A DNA stretch of 64,000 nt from G965219965 sp965219965 (GTDB lineage: Bacteria > Pseudomonadota > Alphaproteobacteria > RS24), in the NCBI GenBank assembly GCA_965219965.1, contig OZ244796.1, forward strand, positions 1,054,001 to 1,118,000. The letters are read 5' to 3'. The notes below the pieces were generated by a model. That model saw nothing but the letters and a program-made list of their open reading frames with translations. It was not told the DNA's origin and searched no databases. Made by a program: the position numbers and the translations under genes. Shown here piece by piece: positions 27,035-35,551 of this stretch (position 1 is the stretch's first letter; every line of letters starts with the position of its first letter).

Positions 27035-27978
27035 TTTTTCCCGACCATTTGCTCAATTTTTTCCATCACTTCCATTGTGGCGAGAATTTGTTGCACCGAG
27101 CCATTAGGCTCGCGGTCTTGTTCAATCGCGGCGAAAAATTCGCGCTCCATTAACTCTATCCCGTCCATAGACACGTCCACTTGCGACACATCTACCGCCG
27201 CCCCTTCGCCCGTTTTCATATCATCATAATAGGCCGTGTAAGTGCCATTATCGCAAATATAACGAAAATGCGTTCCCAGCGGGCCGTCATTATTAAACGA
27301 CAAAGACAAATTGCAAATTTTGCCTGACGGCGTTTTCATAATAATGCCCATATCCATATAAATGCCCAGCTCTTGATGCACAGGGCCGGCCACAGCATAA
27401 ACATCTTTTATCGCCTCGCCGGTTTGATACATAAATAAATCAATAGAATGGGCGGCATGGTGCCAAAGCAAATGGTCGGTCCATGAGCGCGGCTCGCCTA
27501 AAGCGTTCAAATTAGAACGGCGGAAGAAAAAAGTTTGAATATCCATTTGCTGTATCGCCAATGCGCCCGCCTGCACGCGCTGGTGAATCCATTGATGCGG
27601 CGGGTTAAAGCGGCGCACATGGCCGACCATCGCTTTCAGCCCCGTTGCATTAGCCTTATCCACCAAAGCCCGCGCATCGGCGATATTATCGGCCATAGGA
27701 ATTTCCACAAAAACATGCTTGCCCGCTTCTAGCACTTGGCAGGCTTGGCGGGCATGCAAGGGCGTGGGCGTAACCAAAATCGCCGCTTCCACCCCTTCTT
27801 GTGCGAGGCTTTCCTCAAGGTTGAGCGACCAATGCGGGATATTATATTCCCCCGCCAGTTTTTTTGTTTGCGCTTCCACCCCGCCCGCCAGCGAGGCCAC
27901 CGTGACCCCTTTTATATTTTGCAAAGCGGCTAAATGTTTTTTACCAAACGCGCCCTCGCCTGCTACGATAATTTTCAT
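27031..27978 (-). CDS. ligC: 4-carboxy-2-hydroxymuconate-6-semialdehyde dehydrogenase
   Basis: 315 residues, Gfo/Idh/MocA fold. The N-terminal Rossmann motif is GEGAFGKKHL (about 7-16), then ILVTPTPLHARQAC and HVFVEIPMADN with the family's E(K)P-like position. The central FFFRRSNLNALGEPRSWTDH and LLWHHAAHSIDLFMY fit LigC. It oxidises the product of LigAB, as its hemiacetal, to 2-pyrone-4,6-dicarboxylate with NADP. A GGAGG lies 6 bases before ATG 27978. It is third in a minus-strand set with the oxidoreductase and ligJ. Confidence 0.85.
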   Translation of the reverse strand: MKIIVAGEGAFGKKHLAALQNIKGVTVASLAGGVEAQTKKLAGEYNIPHWSLNLEESLAQEGVEAAILVTPTPLHARQACQVLEAGKHVFVEIPMADNIADARALVDKANATGLKAMVGHVRRFNPPHQWIHQRVQAGALAIQQMDIQTFFFRRSNLNALGEPRSWTDHLLWHHAAHSIDLFMYQTGEAIKDVYAVAGPVHQELGIYMDMGIIMKTPSGKICNLSLSFNNDGPLGTHFRYICDNGTYTAYYDDMKTGEGAAVDVSQVDVSMDGIELMEREFFAAIEQDREPNGSVQQILATMEVMEKIEQMVGKN

Positions 27979-28003
27979 TTTTGCCTCCAATTTTCCAATA
28001 GGC

Positions 28004-29047
28004 CTATAGCCCTTTGGCTTTTAATTGCGCGTCCAAGCGCGGATAAACGCGCCGTGCATTGCCACTAAAAACATCGCCCTGCGCTTCTGCCGACAGGCCG
28101 AGATTTTCTACATATCTTTTTGTGTCGTCAAAATGAAAGCCCGTTTGCGGGTCAATGCCGCGCACCGCGCCAATCATTTCAGATGCAAAAAGGATATTTT
28201 TATGGTCAATCACATCAAAGAGCAAATCAATGCCCGGCTGGTGATAAACGCATGTATCAAAATAAACATTTTTCATCACATGGTCATTAAGCGAGGCGAT
28301 TTTAAGCATATCGGCCAGCCCGCGATAACGCCCCCAATGATAAGGCACCGCCCCGCCGCCATGGGGAATGATAAATTTCAGCTCAGGGAAATCCTTAAAC
28401 AAATCGCCCGTTATCAGATTCATAAAAGCATTTGTGTCAGCCGCAATATAATAAGAACCCGTCGCGTGGAAGCAATCATTGCACGAGCCAGACACATGAA
28501 TCATGGCGGGTACTTCCAGTTCAACCATTTTTTCGTAAAACGGATACCAATAGCGGTCGGTCAGTGGCGGGGCGGAAAAATGCCCGCCCGACGGATCGGG
28601 ATTCAAATTACAGCCGACAAAATTCATTTCAAGCACACAGCGTTCTAACTCGGCAATGGCATCATTAAGCGCGGCGGGTTTTGTGCCATCTGTCACCTGT
28701 TGGGGCAGTTGGCACACGCCGACAAAATTATCGGGGAATAATTGCACCACGCGCCCAATCATATTATTGCACGCATGCGCCCAATCCACCGCCATTTCGC
28801 TATCGCCAATATGCGGCTCCATGCGCGAGGCACGCGGCGAGAAAATCGTCATATCCGCGCCGCGCTCTTGCTGCATTTTATATTGATTATTGGCGATAAT
28901 TTCGCGCAGCTCGCTATCTTCGTAAACGGGCTGGGGCGGGCGCGGCAATGACGGGTCGGCCAGCCGTGCCATTTGCGCTTCGCGGAATGTGACATGCGCC
29001 TCTGGCACCAAAGTTTGGTGGCCGTGACAATCAATAATTAAACTCAT
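28004..29047 (-). CDS. ligJ: 4-oxalomesaconate hydratase (amidohydrolase fold)
   Basis: 347 residues. Metal motif IDCHGHQTLVP (about 5-15) begins an amidohydrolase-2 TIM barrel; HVSGSCNDCFHATGSYYIA, IIPHGGGAVPYHWGRYRG and LFASEMIGAVRGIDP are typical of LigJ-type hydratases. It hydrates the enol tautomer of 4-oxalomesaconate to 4-carboxy-4-hydroxy-2-oxoadipate. The start overlaps the stop of the upstream oxidoreductase (ATGA), and AGGAGG lies 8 bases before it. ligC follows after 25 bases. Gallate pathway hydratases of another fold are not a match. Confidence 0.9.
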   Translation of the reverse strand: MSLIIDCHGHQTLVPEAHVTFREAQMARLADPSLPRPPQPVYEDSELREIIANNQYKMQQERGADMTIFSPRASRMEPHIGDSEMAVDWAHACNNMIGRVVQLFPDNFVGVCQLPQQVTDGTKPAALNDAIAELERCVLEMNFVGCNLNPDPSGGHFSAPPLTDRYWYPFYEKMVELEVPAMIHVSGSCNDCFHATGSYYIAADTNAFMNLITGDLFKDFPELKFIIPHGGGAVPYHWGRYRGLADMLKIASLNDHVMKNVYFDTCVYHQPGIDLLFDVIDHKNILFASEMIGAVRGIDPQTGFHFDDTKRYVENLGLSAEAQGDVFSGNARRVYPRLDAQLKAKGL

Positions 29048-29931
29048 TTGCTTGCCTCCTGCATAGCTTCCTTCAAAACATCGCCCAAAACATTGAGTTT
29101 GGTTAAAACTGTTTCGGGCGGCGGGTTACAGCCTAGTGCGCCAATCGTGCTTTGCCATTGCGCCGCCGCTTGGCTCATCACGGGCGGCACATCAAGGCTT
29201 TCAAGCGTTTTGACCACCTCATTCATTTCTGCCGCACGGCGGGCGCCATGCACCATCATGCGGTTAAGATTATAGTCAGCCCGTGCCAACCAATCATCGC
29301 ACCCATCATGACTCATGGACCCAAACACATCTTCCACAATGCCCGCCTTTTGGGCGGCCAGCGCACATTCAATCGTTAGTGCTTCCATGCCTTTTGTCAT
29401 AACCGAGCGCAGCATTTTAATGCAAGATGCCCGCCCGACTTGCGCCCCGACAATACGCATATTGTCAAAACCCAAAGCCTGCAAATTATTTTGCGCCTTA
29501 TCGGCTTTTGCCCCCGCAATAAAAAGCGGCACATTTAATTGTTTGGGGCGAATGGGGGCCATGATGGCCACATCAACATAATCAATATGCCGTGCCGCTA
29601 AAAGCTGTGCGATTTCTTGCTTGGTGGTTGCCGCAACCGAATTCATATCCATAAACAGCGCACCCTTTGGCAAATGCGCCGCCGCCGCTTTTGCCGCCGC
29701 AAGGGCTTGGTCTGCCGTCACCAGCGACAACACCACGCACACATTATCTGGCACAGCAGAGAGACTATCTAAACACGTCACGCCTGCCGCTTGAAACTCT
29801 GCCGCTTTGGCCGCCGCATCGGCTTGGTTTAATTTAATATCATAGCCGCACGCAACCGCCGCCAGATTTTTATCGGTGCAAAAATTTTGCGCGGCTTCGC
29901 CAAAGCCCAAAAAGAAAACTGAAATCGTCAT
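29044..29931 (-). CDS. NAD(P)-binding 6-phosphogluconate/3-hydroxyisobutyrate dehydrogenase-like protein (DUF1932 type)
   Basis: About 295 residues. The Rossmann start VFFLGFGEAAQNF leads to a long Ala-rich helix (LAAAKAAAAHLPKGALFMDM), MNSVAATTKQEIA and a helical C-terminal domain (KMLRSVMTKGMEALTIECAL), the layout of beta-hydroxyacid dehydrogenases with a DUF1932 end. Its reaction is not known to me; being coupled by ATGA overlap to ligJ suggests a step on an acyclic intermediate of the protocatechuate route or a side product. Two in-frame ATGs (29931, 29937) are equally possible starts. Confidence 0.75.
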   Translation of the reverse strand: MTISVFFLGFGEAAQNFCTDKNLAAVACGYDIKLNQADAAAKAAEFQAAGVTCLDSLSAVPDNVCVVLSLVTADQALAAAKAAAAHLPKGALFMDMNSVAATTKQEIAQLLAARHIDYVDVAIMAPIRPKQLNVPLFIAGAKADKAQNNLQALGFDNMRIVGAQVGRASCIKMLRSVMTKGMEALTIECALAAQKAGIVEDVFGSMSHDGCDDWLARADYNLNRMMVHGARRAAEMNEVVKTLESLDVPPVMSQAAAQWQSTIGALGCNPPPETVLTKLNVLGDVLKEAMQEASK

Positions 29932-30008
29932 GCCCATGCGATAAGCCAAAAGGCTATAAGGGGCAAATCAGAAGTGCGCCTTAGATATAAGCAAAACCGA
30001 ACACTCAG

Positions 30009-31157
30009 CTAGGCCACCTGCTTGAGCATTTGCATAAAGCCGCTTTGGGCGTGGCTTGGGCGGAAATTCTCGCGCTGGGTAATGCCAATCATGCGCCGCA
30101 TATCTTTGGTCGTTTTGCCGACAATCCGCACCCAATTTGCGTCCATTTCCGCCGCCATTTGCTCTGGCGAAAGCACCGCCAAGCAATCGGTTTGCATTAA
30201 AATTTGCCTGATGGTTGTCACCGACCCACATTCAACGCGGATTTTTGGCAAACCCAGCCCCGCATGGGCAAACATTTCTTCCCAGCGGTCGCGCAATGGC
30301 ACGCCTTGCGGCGGCAAGCACCATTCATATTTGCCCAAAGCACCCAGCGCGTGGATTTTATTTTTTTTCAACGGGTGGTCATAGCGGGCAAAAACCACGG
30401 GCCAATCGTCAAATAAAGGTGCTTGCATAATATCGGCTTCTAAATCGCCATCGCGCAAAGCCCCGATGAGAAAATCCAGCTCGCCATTGCGTAAAGGTTC
30501 CAGCAATTCTGCATAAGAGCCTTCGGCAATCGTAATTTCACATTCGGGATTATGTTTTTGAAATTCTATAATGGCTTTGGGCAGCACCCGCGCCCGACAA
30601 AGCGGCATGGCACCAATCGCTACCCGCCCGCCATGCTTGCCTTTTGCGGCCTCTATTTCTTCTAACGCCAAACGCATTTCCGCTTCGGCCAGCGCGTAAC
30701 GGCGGGCATAGAGCAGGCCTATATCGGTTAGCTCCACGCCGCGCCCGCGCCTTTGCAACAGCTTTTGGTTCAGCGCGGCTTCCAAACTTGAAACCGCCCG
30801 ATGCAAAGATGCTCGCGCCAAGCCTGTCAACTGATGGGCGGCGGCATAGCTGCCCCCACGCGCCACCGCCAAGAAAGCCCGCAACTGCGTATGCGTCACC
30901 CGCTTAGAGCGAATATAATCCAGCACCGCTTTAAGGCGCGGATAAAGCCGCTTTGCTTCTTTTGTCGCGCTCATGCCATCGCTGAAACGGTCAAATAATT
31001 TCAGGTCAAATTGCGCCTCTAGCTTAGATATGGCCTGCGTCATGGCGGGCTGCGACATATGCACAGCCTTAGATGCGGCCAGCAGTGAGCCGCGCTCATA
31101 GGTTTTCACAAAGGCGCGAATATGGCGGATATTTAATTGCAATGCGTCACTTTTCAT
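30009..31157 (-). CDS. LysR-type regulator with two tandem N-terminal winged-helix domains
   Basis: 382 residues. The first HTH (about 8-70) shows HIRAFVKTYERGSLLAASKA then MTQAISKLEAQFDLKLFDR; the second (about 88-150) shows QLRAFLAVARGGSYAAAHQL then HRAVSSLEAALNQKLLQRR. The effector-binding domain starts near 175 (RVAIGAMPLCRARVLPKAII). It is divergent from ligK-ligU-ligI with a 136-base shared control region and lies 77 bases upstream of the oxidoreductase-ligJ-ligC set, so it is the best candidate for the LigR-like activator of the protocatechuate genes. Confidence 0.87.
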   Translation of the reverse strand: MKSDALQLNIRHIRAFVKTYERGSLLAASKAVHMSQPAMTQAISKLEAQFDLKLFDRFSDGMSATKEAKRLYPRLKAVLDYIRSKRVTHTQLRAFLAVARGGSYAAAHQLTGLARASLHRAVSSLEAALNQKLLQRRGRGVELTDIGLLYARRYALAEAEMRLALEEIEAAKGKHGGRVAIGAMPLCRARVLPKAIIEFQKHNPECEITIAEGSYAELLEPLRNGELDFLIGALRDGDLEADIMQAPLFDDWPVVFARYDHPLKKNKIHALGALGKYEWCLPPQGVPLRDRWEEMFAHAGLGLPKIRVECGSVTTIRQILMQTDCLAVLSPEQMAAEMDANWVRIVGKTTKDMRRMIGITQRENFRPSHAQSGFMQMLKQVA

Positions 31158-31184
31158 CTTCGCCCCCTGCGCTAGATGTCCCCA

Positions 31185-31213
31185 TTGTTAGCATATCCTT
31201 ATACCTAAAACAA
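31185..31213. promoter_or_regulatory. Imperfect dyad TTGTTAG...CTAAAACAA, candidate LysR site
   Basis: It lies between the LysR gene and ligK, centred about 50 bases upstream of the candidate ligK -10 box. An A+T-rich interrupted dyad at this distance fits LysR activator sites. Confidence 0.35.
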
Positions 31214-31222
31214 GGACTGAAC

Positions 31223-31250
31223 TTGCCAGCCCGCCTGAGCCTTTTATACT
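31223..31250 (+). promoter_or_regulatory. Candidate sigma-70 promoter for ligK-ligU-ligI
   Basis: TTGCCA (31223-31228), a 16-base spacer and TATACT (31245-31250), 44 bases ahead of the ligK start. It lies just downstream of the LysR-type dyad. Confidence 0.5.
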
Positions 31251-31293
31251 GATTGCAATACTTTGAATATGGGCTTTGAATATGGAGGGCGTT

Positions 31294-31965
31294 ATGAGCG
31301 TGGTTGTGCAAAATATAGAGCGTGCCGATTTGAAAATCATTGACGGCCTCGCCCAATGCGGCGTGGCGACGGTGCATGAATCCCAATCCCGCACGGGGTT
31401 AATGACCAGCTATATGCGCCCCATTTATACGGGCGGGCGCGTGGCGGGCAGTGCTGTTACCATTTCCGCCCCGCCCGGCGATAATTGGATGGTGCATGTC
31501 GCCATTGAGCAATGCCAAGCGGGTGATATTTTGGTTCTCGCCCCCACCAGCCCATGCGAAGACGGATATTTTGGCGACCTGTTGGCGACCTCCGCAATGG
31601 CACGCGGTGTGCGTGGCCTCATTATTGATGCGGGGGTGCGCGATATTGCCGATTTAACCAAAATGAAATTTCCGGTTTGGTCAAAAGCTGTTTTCGCACA
31701 AGGCACGGTGAAAAATACGCTTGGCTCGGTTAATGTGCCAATCACTTGCGCGGGGGCTTATATTGAAGCGGGCGATATTATTGTCGCCGATGATGATGGG
31801 GTGTGCGTTGTTAAAAGAAAAACCGCGCCTGAAATTCTAAAAGCCGCCCAAGCGCGTGAAGCCAATGAAGAAGAAAAACGCCAGCGTCTTGCCAATGGCG
31901 AGCTGGGGCTGGATATGTATCAAATGCGCGAACGGCTGAAAAAAATGGGGTTAAAATATGTCTGA
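31294..31965 (+). CDS. ligK: 4-carboxy-4-hydroxy-2-oxoadipate aldolase / oxaloacetate decarboxylase
   Basis: 223 residues, RraA-like class II aldolase family. Motifs: QCGVATVHESQSRTGLM, SPCEDGYFGDLLATSA, GLIIDAGVRDIADL (metal-binding Asp) and VPITCAGAYIEAGDIIVADD. It splits the last intermediate of the 4,5-cleavage route into pyruvate and oxaloacetate and can decarboxylate the latter. ATG 31294 has GGAGGG 4 bases upstream, so it is preferred over an ATG six codons earlier. The stop overlaps ligU by 8 bases. Confidence 0.92.
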   Translation: MSVVVQNIERADLKIIDGLAQCGVATVHESQSRTGLMTSYMRPIYTGGRVAGSAVTISAPPGDNWMVHVAIEQCQAGDILVLAPTSPCEDGYFGDLLATSAMARGVRGLIIDAGVRDIADLTKMKFPVWSKAVFAQGTVKNTLGSVNVPITCAGAYIEAGDIIVADDDGVCVVKRKTAPEILKAAQAREANEEEKRQRLANGELGLDMYQMRERLKKMGLKYV

Positions 31966-33010
31966 TGGTATCGCCGCTATGCTTATGCGCGGCGGCACAT
32001 CCAAAGGGCCTTTTTTTCTGGCCGAAGATTTACCCGCCGACCCGAAACAGCGCGACGCGCTTTTGCTGAAAATTATGGGCGCACCCGACCCGCGCCAAAT
32101 TGACGGCTTGGGCGGGGCGGACCCTTTAACCAGCAAAGTGGCCATTATCGCCCCGTCCAGCGCGGCGGATTACGATGTGGACTATCTCTTTTTGCAAGTC
32201 ACGCCCGATACGGGGGCGGTGTCGGACAGCCAAAATTGCGGCAATATGCTGGCCGCTGTTGGGCCGTTTGCCATTGAGCGTGGGCTGGTCAAAGCCCAAA
32301 ACGGCCAAACCATTGTGCGGGTTTTTATGGTTAATTCGCAAAGCGGGGCAGAGCTAATTGTGCAAACCCCAAATGGCATTGTCACCTATGAAGGCGACGC
32401 TCAAATTGACGGCGTGCCAAACACCCACGCGCCCATTATACAAAATTATTTTGACACGGCGGGGGCGCAATGCGGCGCGTTACTGCCGACGGGCAATCAG
32501 TGTGATGAAATTGACGCCGTGTCGGTGACGCTGATAGATAATGGTATGCCCAGCGTTATTTTACGTGCTGAGGATTTTGGTTTAAGCGGCGATGAAAGCC
32601 CGTCCGTGCTTGAAGACAATGCCGCCCTTAAAGAAAAACTGGAATCCATACGCCTGCAAGCTGGCCAAATGATGGGGCTGGGCGATGTGCGCGACAAAAC
32701 CATTCCCAAAATGTGTCTTATTTCGCCGCCGAAAAATGGCGGGCTGGTGCATACGCGCAGCTTTATCCCGCACCGCGTGCATAAGGCGGTTGGTGTTTTG
32801 GCCGCCGCCACCACTGCCGCCGCCTGCATGATGCCCGAAAGCGTGGCGAAAAATATCGCCGCGTTCCAATACGCCAATCCTTATCGGGCTGATATTGAAC
32901 ACCCAACGGGTGCGTTAACAGTTGAAATTGAATGGGACGGGGCGGCCATTATCCGCACCGCTTTGCTTCGCACCGCCCGCAAACTCATGGACGGAAAGGT
33001 TTACCCATGA
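31958..33010 (+). CDS. ligU: 4-oxalomesaconate tautomerase (PrpF fold)
   Basis: 350 residues. LMRGGTSKGPFFLAEDL near the N-terminus, GLGGADPLTSKVAII, SQNCGNMLAAVGPFAIE (about 88-104) and a matching TTAAACMMP stretch in the second half fit the two-lobed PrpF/LigU isomerase family. It shifts the double bond of 4-oxalomesaconate between the LigI and LigJ steps. It overlaps ligK upstream and shares ATGA with ligI downstream, so the three genes are translationally coupled. Confidence 0.9.
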   Translation: MSDGIAAMLMRGGTSKGPFFLAEDLPADPKQRDALLLKIMGAPDPRQIDGLGGADPLTSKVAIIAPSSAADYDVDYLFLQVTPDTGAVSDSQNCGNMLAAVGPFAIERGLVKAQNGQTIVRVFMVNSQSGAELIVQTPNGIVTYEGDAQIDGVPNTHAPIIQNYFDTAGAQCGALLPTGNQCDEIDAVSVTLIDNGMPSVILRAEDFGLSGDESPSVLEDNAALKEKLESIRLQAGQMMGLGDVRDKTIPKMCLISPPKNGGLVHTRSFIPHRVHKAVGVLAAATTAAACMMPESVAKNIAAFQYANPYRADIEHPTGALTVEIEWDGAAIIRTALLRTARKLMDGKVYP

Positions 33011-33900
33011 CGCAAACCCCGCGCATAAAAAGCTGGGCAGACGCGCCGTCAAAGCCTGTTTTCACCCCGCCCAAAGGGGCGGTGGACGCGCATTGCCATG
33101 TTTTCGGGCCGCAAGCGCATTTTCCCTTCGCCCCGCAGGCGAAATATATCCCCCAAGATGCGGGCGCGGAAAAGTTGTTTGCTTTGCGTGCCCATTTAGG
33201 TTTTTCGCGCAATGTGATTGTGCAGGCCAGCTGTCACGGCACTGATAATCGCGCCGTGTTAAACGCCATTGAAAAATCAAATAGCACAGCCAGAGGTGTG
33301 GCGGTTGTCGCGCCAGACATATCCGATGACGCGCTTGACCAGTTGCACGCAGGTGGCATACGCGCCATTCGTTTTAATTTTCTCAAACGGCTGGTAGATA
33401 ATGCGCCCAAAGATAAATTTCTGACATTGGCCAAACGCATAGAACGGCTCGGCTGGCATGTGGTGATTTATTTTGAGGCCGAATTGCTGGGCGAGCTAAC
33501 CCCTTTCATGCAGGCCATCAACACAACCATTATCATAGACCATATGGGGCGGCCTGATATTGGGCAAGGCGCAAATGGCAAAGATATGCAAGCCTTTTGG
33601 CATTTCATGGAAGCGCATGAAAATATCTGGACAAAGATAAGTTGTGCCGACCGCCTTTCTGCTCAAGGCCACCCTTATGATGATTTTGCAAATTGCGTGC
33701 GCCCTTTGGTTGAAGCATTTCCAAACCGCATTTTATGGGGAACGGATTGGCCGCACCCTAATATGCAAAATAATATCCCCGATGATGGCCAGCTGGTTGA
33801 CCTTATCCCCAAGCTCGCCACGACCACTGCCTTGCAGAAAAAATTGCTGGTGGAAAATCCCATGCGGCTTTATTGGCCAGAGGAAAAAGCGGAAAAATAA
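33007..33900 (+). CDS. ligI: 2-pyrone-4,6-dicarboxylate lactonase (amidohydrolase fold)
   Basis: 297 residues. VDAHCHVFGPQAHFPFAP carries the first metal-type His pair; QASCHGTDNRAVLNAI, FNFLKRLVDN, IIIDHMGRPD and ILWGTDWPHPN are the typical LigI blocks in order. It opens the pyrone ring formed by LigC to give 4-oxalomesaconate. ATG 33007 overlaps the ligU stop (ATGA); longer in-frame starts would run into ligU. It is the last gene of the ligK-ligU-ligI operon, followed by the convergent tRNA-Phe. Confidence 0.92.
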   Translation: MTQTPRIKSWADAPSKPVFTPPKGAVDAHCHVFGPQAHFPFAPQAKYIPQDAGAEKLFALRAHLGFSRNVIVQASCHGTDNRAVLNAIEKSNSTARGVAVVAPDISDDALDQLHAGGIRAIRFNFLKRLVDNAPKDKFLTLAKRIERLGWHVVIYFEAELLGELTPFMQAINTTIIIDHMGRPDIGQGANGKDMQAFWHFMEAHENIWTKISCADRLSAQGHPYDDFANCVRPLVEAFPNRILWGTDWPHPNMQNNIPDDGQLVDLIPKLATTTALQKKLLVENPMRLYWPEEKAEK

Positions 33901-33904
33901 AAAA

Positions 33905-33979
<75 letters not shown>

Positions 33980-34040
33980 AGGTGGCCTTAGCAGGATTTT
34001 GATTTTATAAGCGAGCATTTATGGCCTGTCTAGCCCTGCT

Positions 34041-34250
34041 TTAGTGCATATCAGCTTTATCTACCCCCGCCTCATCTTGGGCGGCATCTATATCCCATTC
34101 ATCGGGCGGCTCTACGGCAGGCACGGCATAATGCCCACCCAGCCAGCGATGCAAATCCACATCCGCGCACCGCTTAGAGCAGAACGGGCGCGTTTCAAAC
34201 TGGCTGTCTTTGCTTTTGCAAATCGGGCAGAGATTTTTGCTATCAGCCAT
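34041..34250 (-). CDS. yacG: DNA gyrase inhibitor YacG (small zinc protein)
   Basis: 69 residues. The four zinc cysteines are visible as CPIC (about 8-11) and FCSKRCADVDLHRWLGG. The acidic tail is family-typical. ATG 34250 is chosen because it starts just before the zinc motif and overlaps the RNase gene end by 8 bases; a longer frame runs into that gene. YacG proteins bind GyrB and limit gyrase activity. It is the last protein gene of the infA-maf-RNase run. Confidence 0.9.
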   Translation of the reverse strand: MADSKNLCPICKSKDSQFETRPFCSKRCADVDLHRWLGGHYAVPAVEPPDEWDIDAAQDEAGVDKADMH

Positions 34251-35529
34251 TTTCCCCTGCGCTTTCCCCCGCGCTTTGCTCTGTGCTATCTGCCGCGCCC
34301 GCGCCATTAAGCATTTGGCGCAAAGGCGGGCGGTCGCGCTTACGTGTCATTTCCACCACGCCGAAATCAGACATCTCGCCAATGCGCGTGATGATTTTAT
34401 CGCCATTAAAACCATCTTTAAGCGCGGCCAAAACTGTTTCGGCATGGTCGGCATGGTCATTGGCTTTCATATCAATAAAATCAATGCCGATAAGCCCGCC
34501 AATGTTTCGCAAACGAATTTGCCGTGCAATCACGCTGGCCGCTTCTAAATTCACCGCTAAGGCTTCCGCCTCATGGTTGCCAGAATTAACATCAATGGTT
34601 GTCATCGCTTCGGTGGTTTCAATCATAATCCAGCCGCCCGATGGCAATTCAAATCGCGCCGCGAGGGCTTTGTCAATTTCGCCTTGCACATCATGGCGGT
34701 CAAATAGCACTTCGCCTTTTTCAGCCGCCTTAATACTATCCAGCCTGTCGGGCATGACTTGTTTGGCATAAGCCTGCGCCGCCGCCAAAGCCTGTGCGCC
34801 TTCAATAATAATATCGCCCGTGCTGGGGCGCACATAATCGCGCAAGATTTTTTCCACCCCGCCAATATCGCTATATAAAAGCCCGACATCATCTTGCCCA
34901 TCGGCGCGGGCGAGAATATCTTCCCAGCTTTGCGCGACCATTTGCATTTCTGCTTTCAGCGTGGCTTCCTCTAAGCCCGTCGCCGCCGTTCGCAACACCC
35001 AACCGGCTTGGCCGTCCATGCCGGTCGCGCCTAAATCTTTGGCTTGTTTTTCGGCCAATGCCAAAAGGCGGGCGCGTTCTGTTTGCTCGGTGATGGCGCG
35101 GGAAATGGCAATGCGCGTAGCACAAGGCGTTAGCACCAAATGACGCGCAGGCAGGGTGATATTAGCCGTTAAAGCCGCGCCCTTGCCCTCTGTCGCGGGG
35201 CGGATAATTTGCACCAGCACATCATCGCCTTCGGCCACGCAAGTTTGAATATCGGCCTCTTCATCGCTCGCGCTTTCTTCATCGCTAAGCAAAACCCGCG
35301 CCTCGCGTGCGCCTAAAAAGCCGTCCCGTGCTTCGCCAATATCCACAAAGGCCGCTTGCAAATGCGGCACAACCCGCATCACACGGCCTAAATAAATCCG
35401 CCCTCTGCCATCGGCTTGGGCATTTTCTGGCTCAATCGGTTCAATGGTGAAATCTGTGACATGGCCGTTTTCAATCCGCGCCATTTTTGCTAGCCCATCG
35501 GCTACGCTTATTAAAATTTCTTCCTGCAT
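34243..35529 (-). CDS. rng: Ribonuclease E/G family endoribonuclease
   Basis: 428 residues, the size of RNase G rather than the long RNase E. An S1-like RNA-binding part (GRIYLGRVMRVVPHLQAAFV, DIGEARDGFL) lies at about 40-110, and the catalytic core carries IDVNSGNHEAEALAVNLEAA and IIGIDFIDM-type sequence with the magnesium Asp residues; TRKRDRPPLRQML closes it. It cleaves single-stranded A+U-rich RNA and helps mature rRNA. The C-terminal degradosome scaffold is absent. It starts 22 bases after the maf stop. Confidence 0.9.
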   Translation of the reverse strand: MQEEILISVADGLAKMARIENGHVTDFTIEPIEPENAQADGRGRIYLGRVMRVVPHLQAAFVDIGEARDGFLGAREARVLLSDEESASDEEADIQTCVAEGDDVLVQIIRPATEGKGAALTANITLPARHLVLTPCATRIAISRAITEQTERARLLALAEKQAKDLGATGMDGQAGWVLRTAATGLEEATLKAEMQMVAQSWEDILARADGQDDVGLLYSDIGGVEKILRDYVRPSTGDIIIEGAQALAAAQAYAKQVMPDRLDSIKAAEKGEVLFDRHDVQGEIDKALAARFELPSGGWIMIETTEAMTTIDVNSGNHEAEALAVNLEAASVIARQIRLRNIGGLIGIDFIDMKANDHADHAETVLAALKDGFNGDKIITRIGEMSDFGVVEMTRKRDRPPLRQMLNGAGAADSTEQSAGESAGENG

Positions 35530-35551
35530 TTTTCTTTTTATCCTTTAGCTG

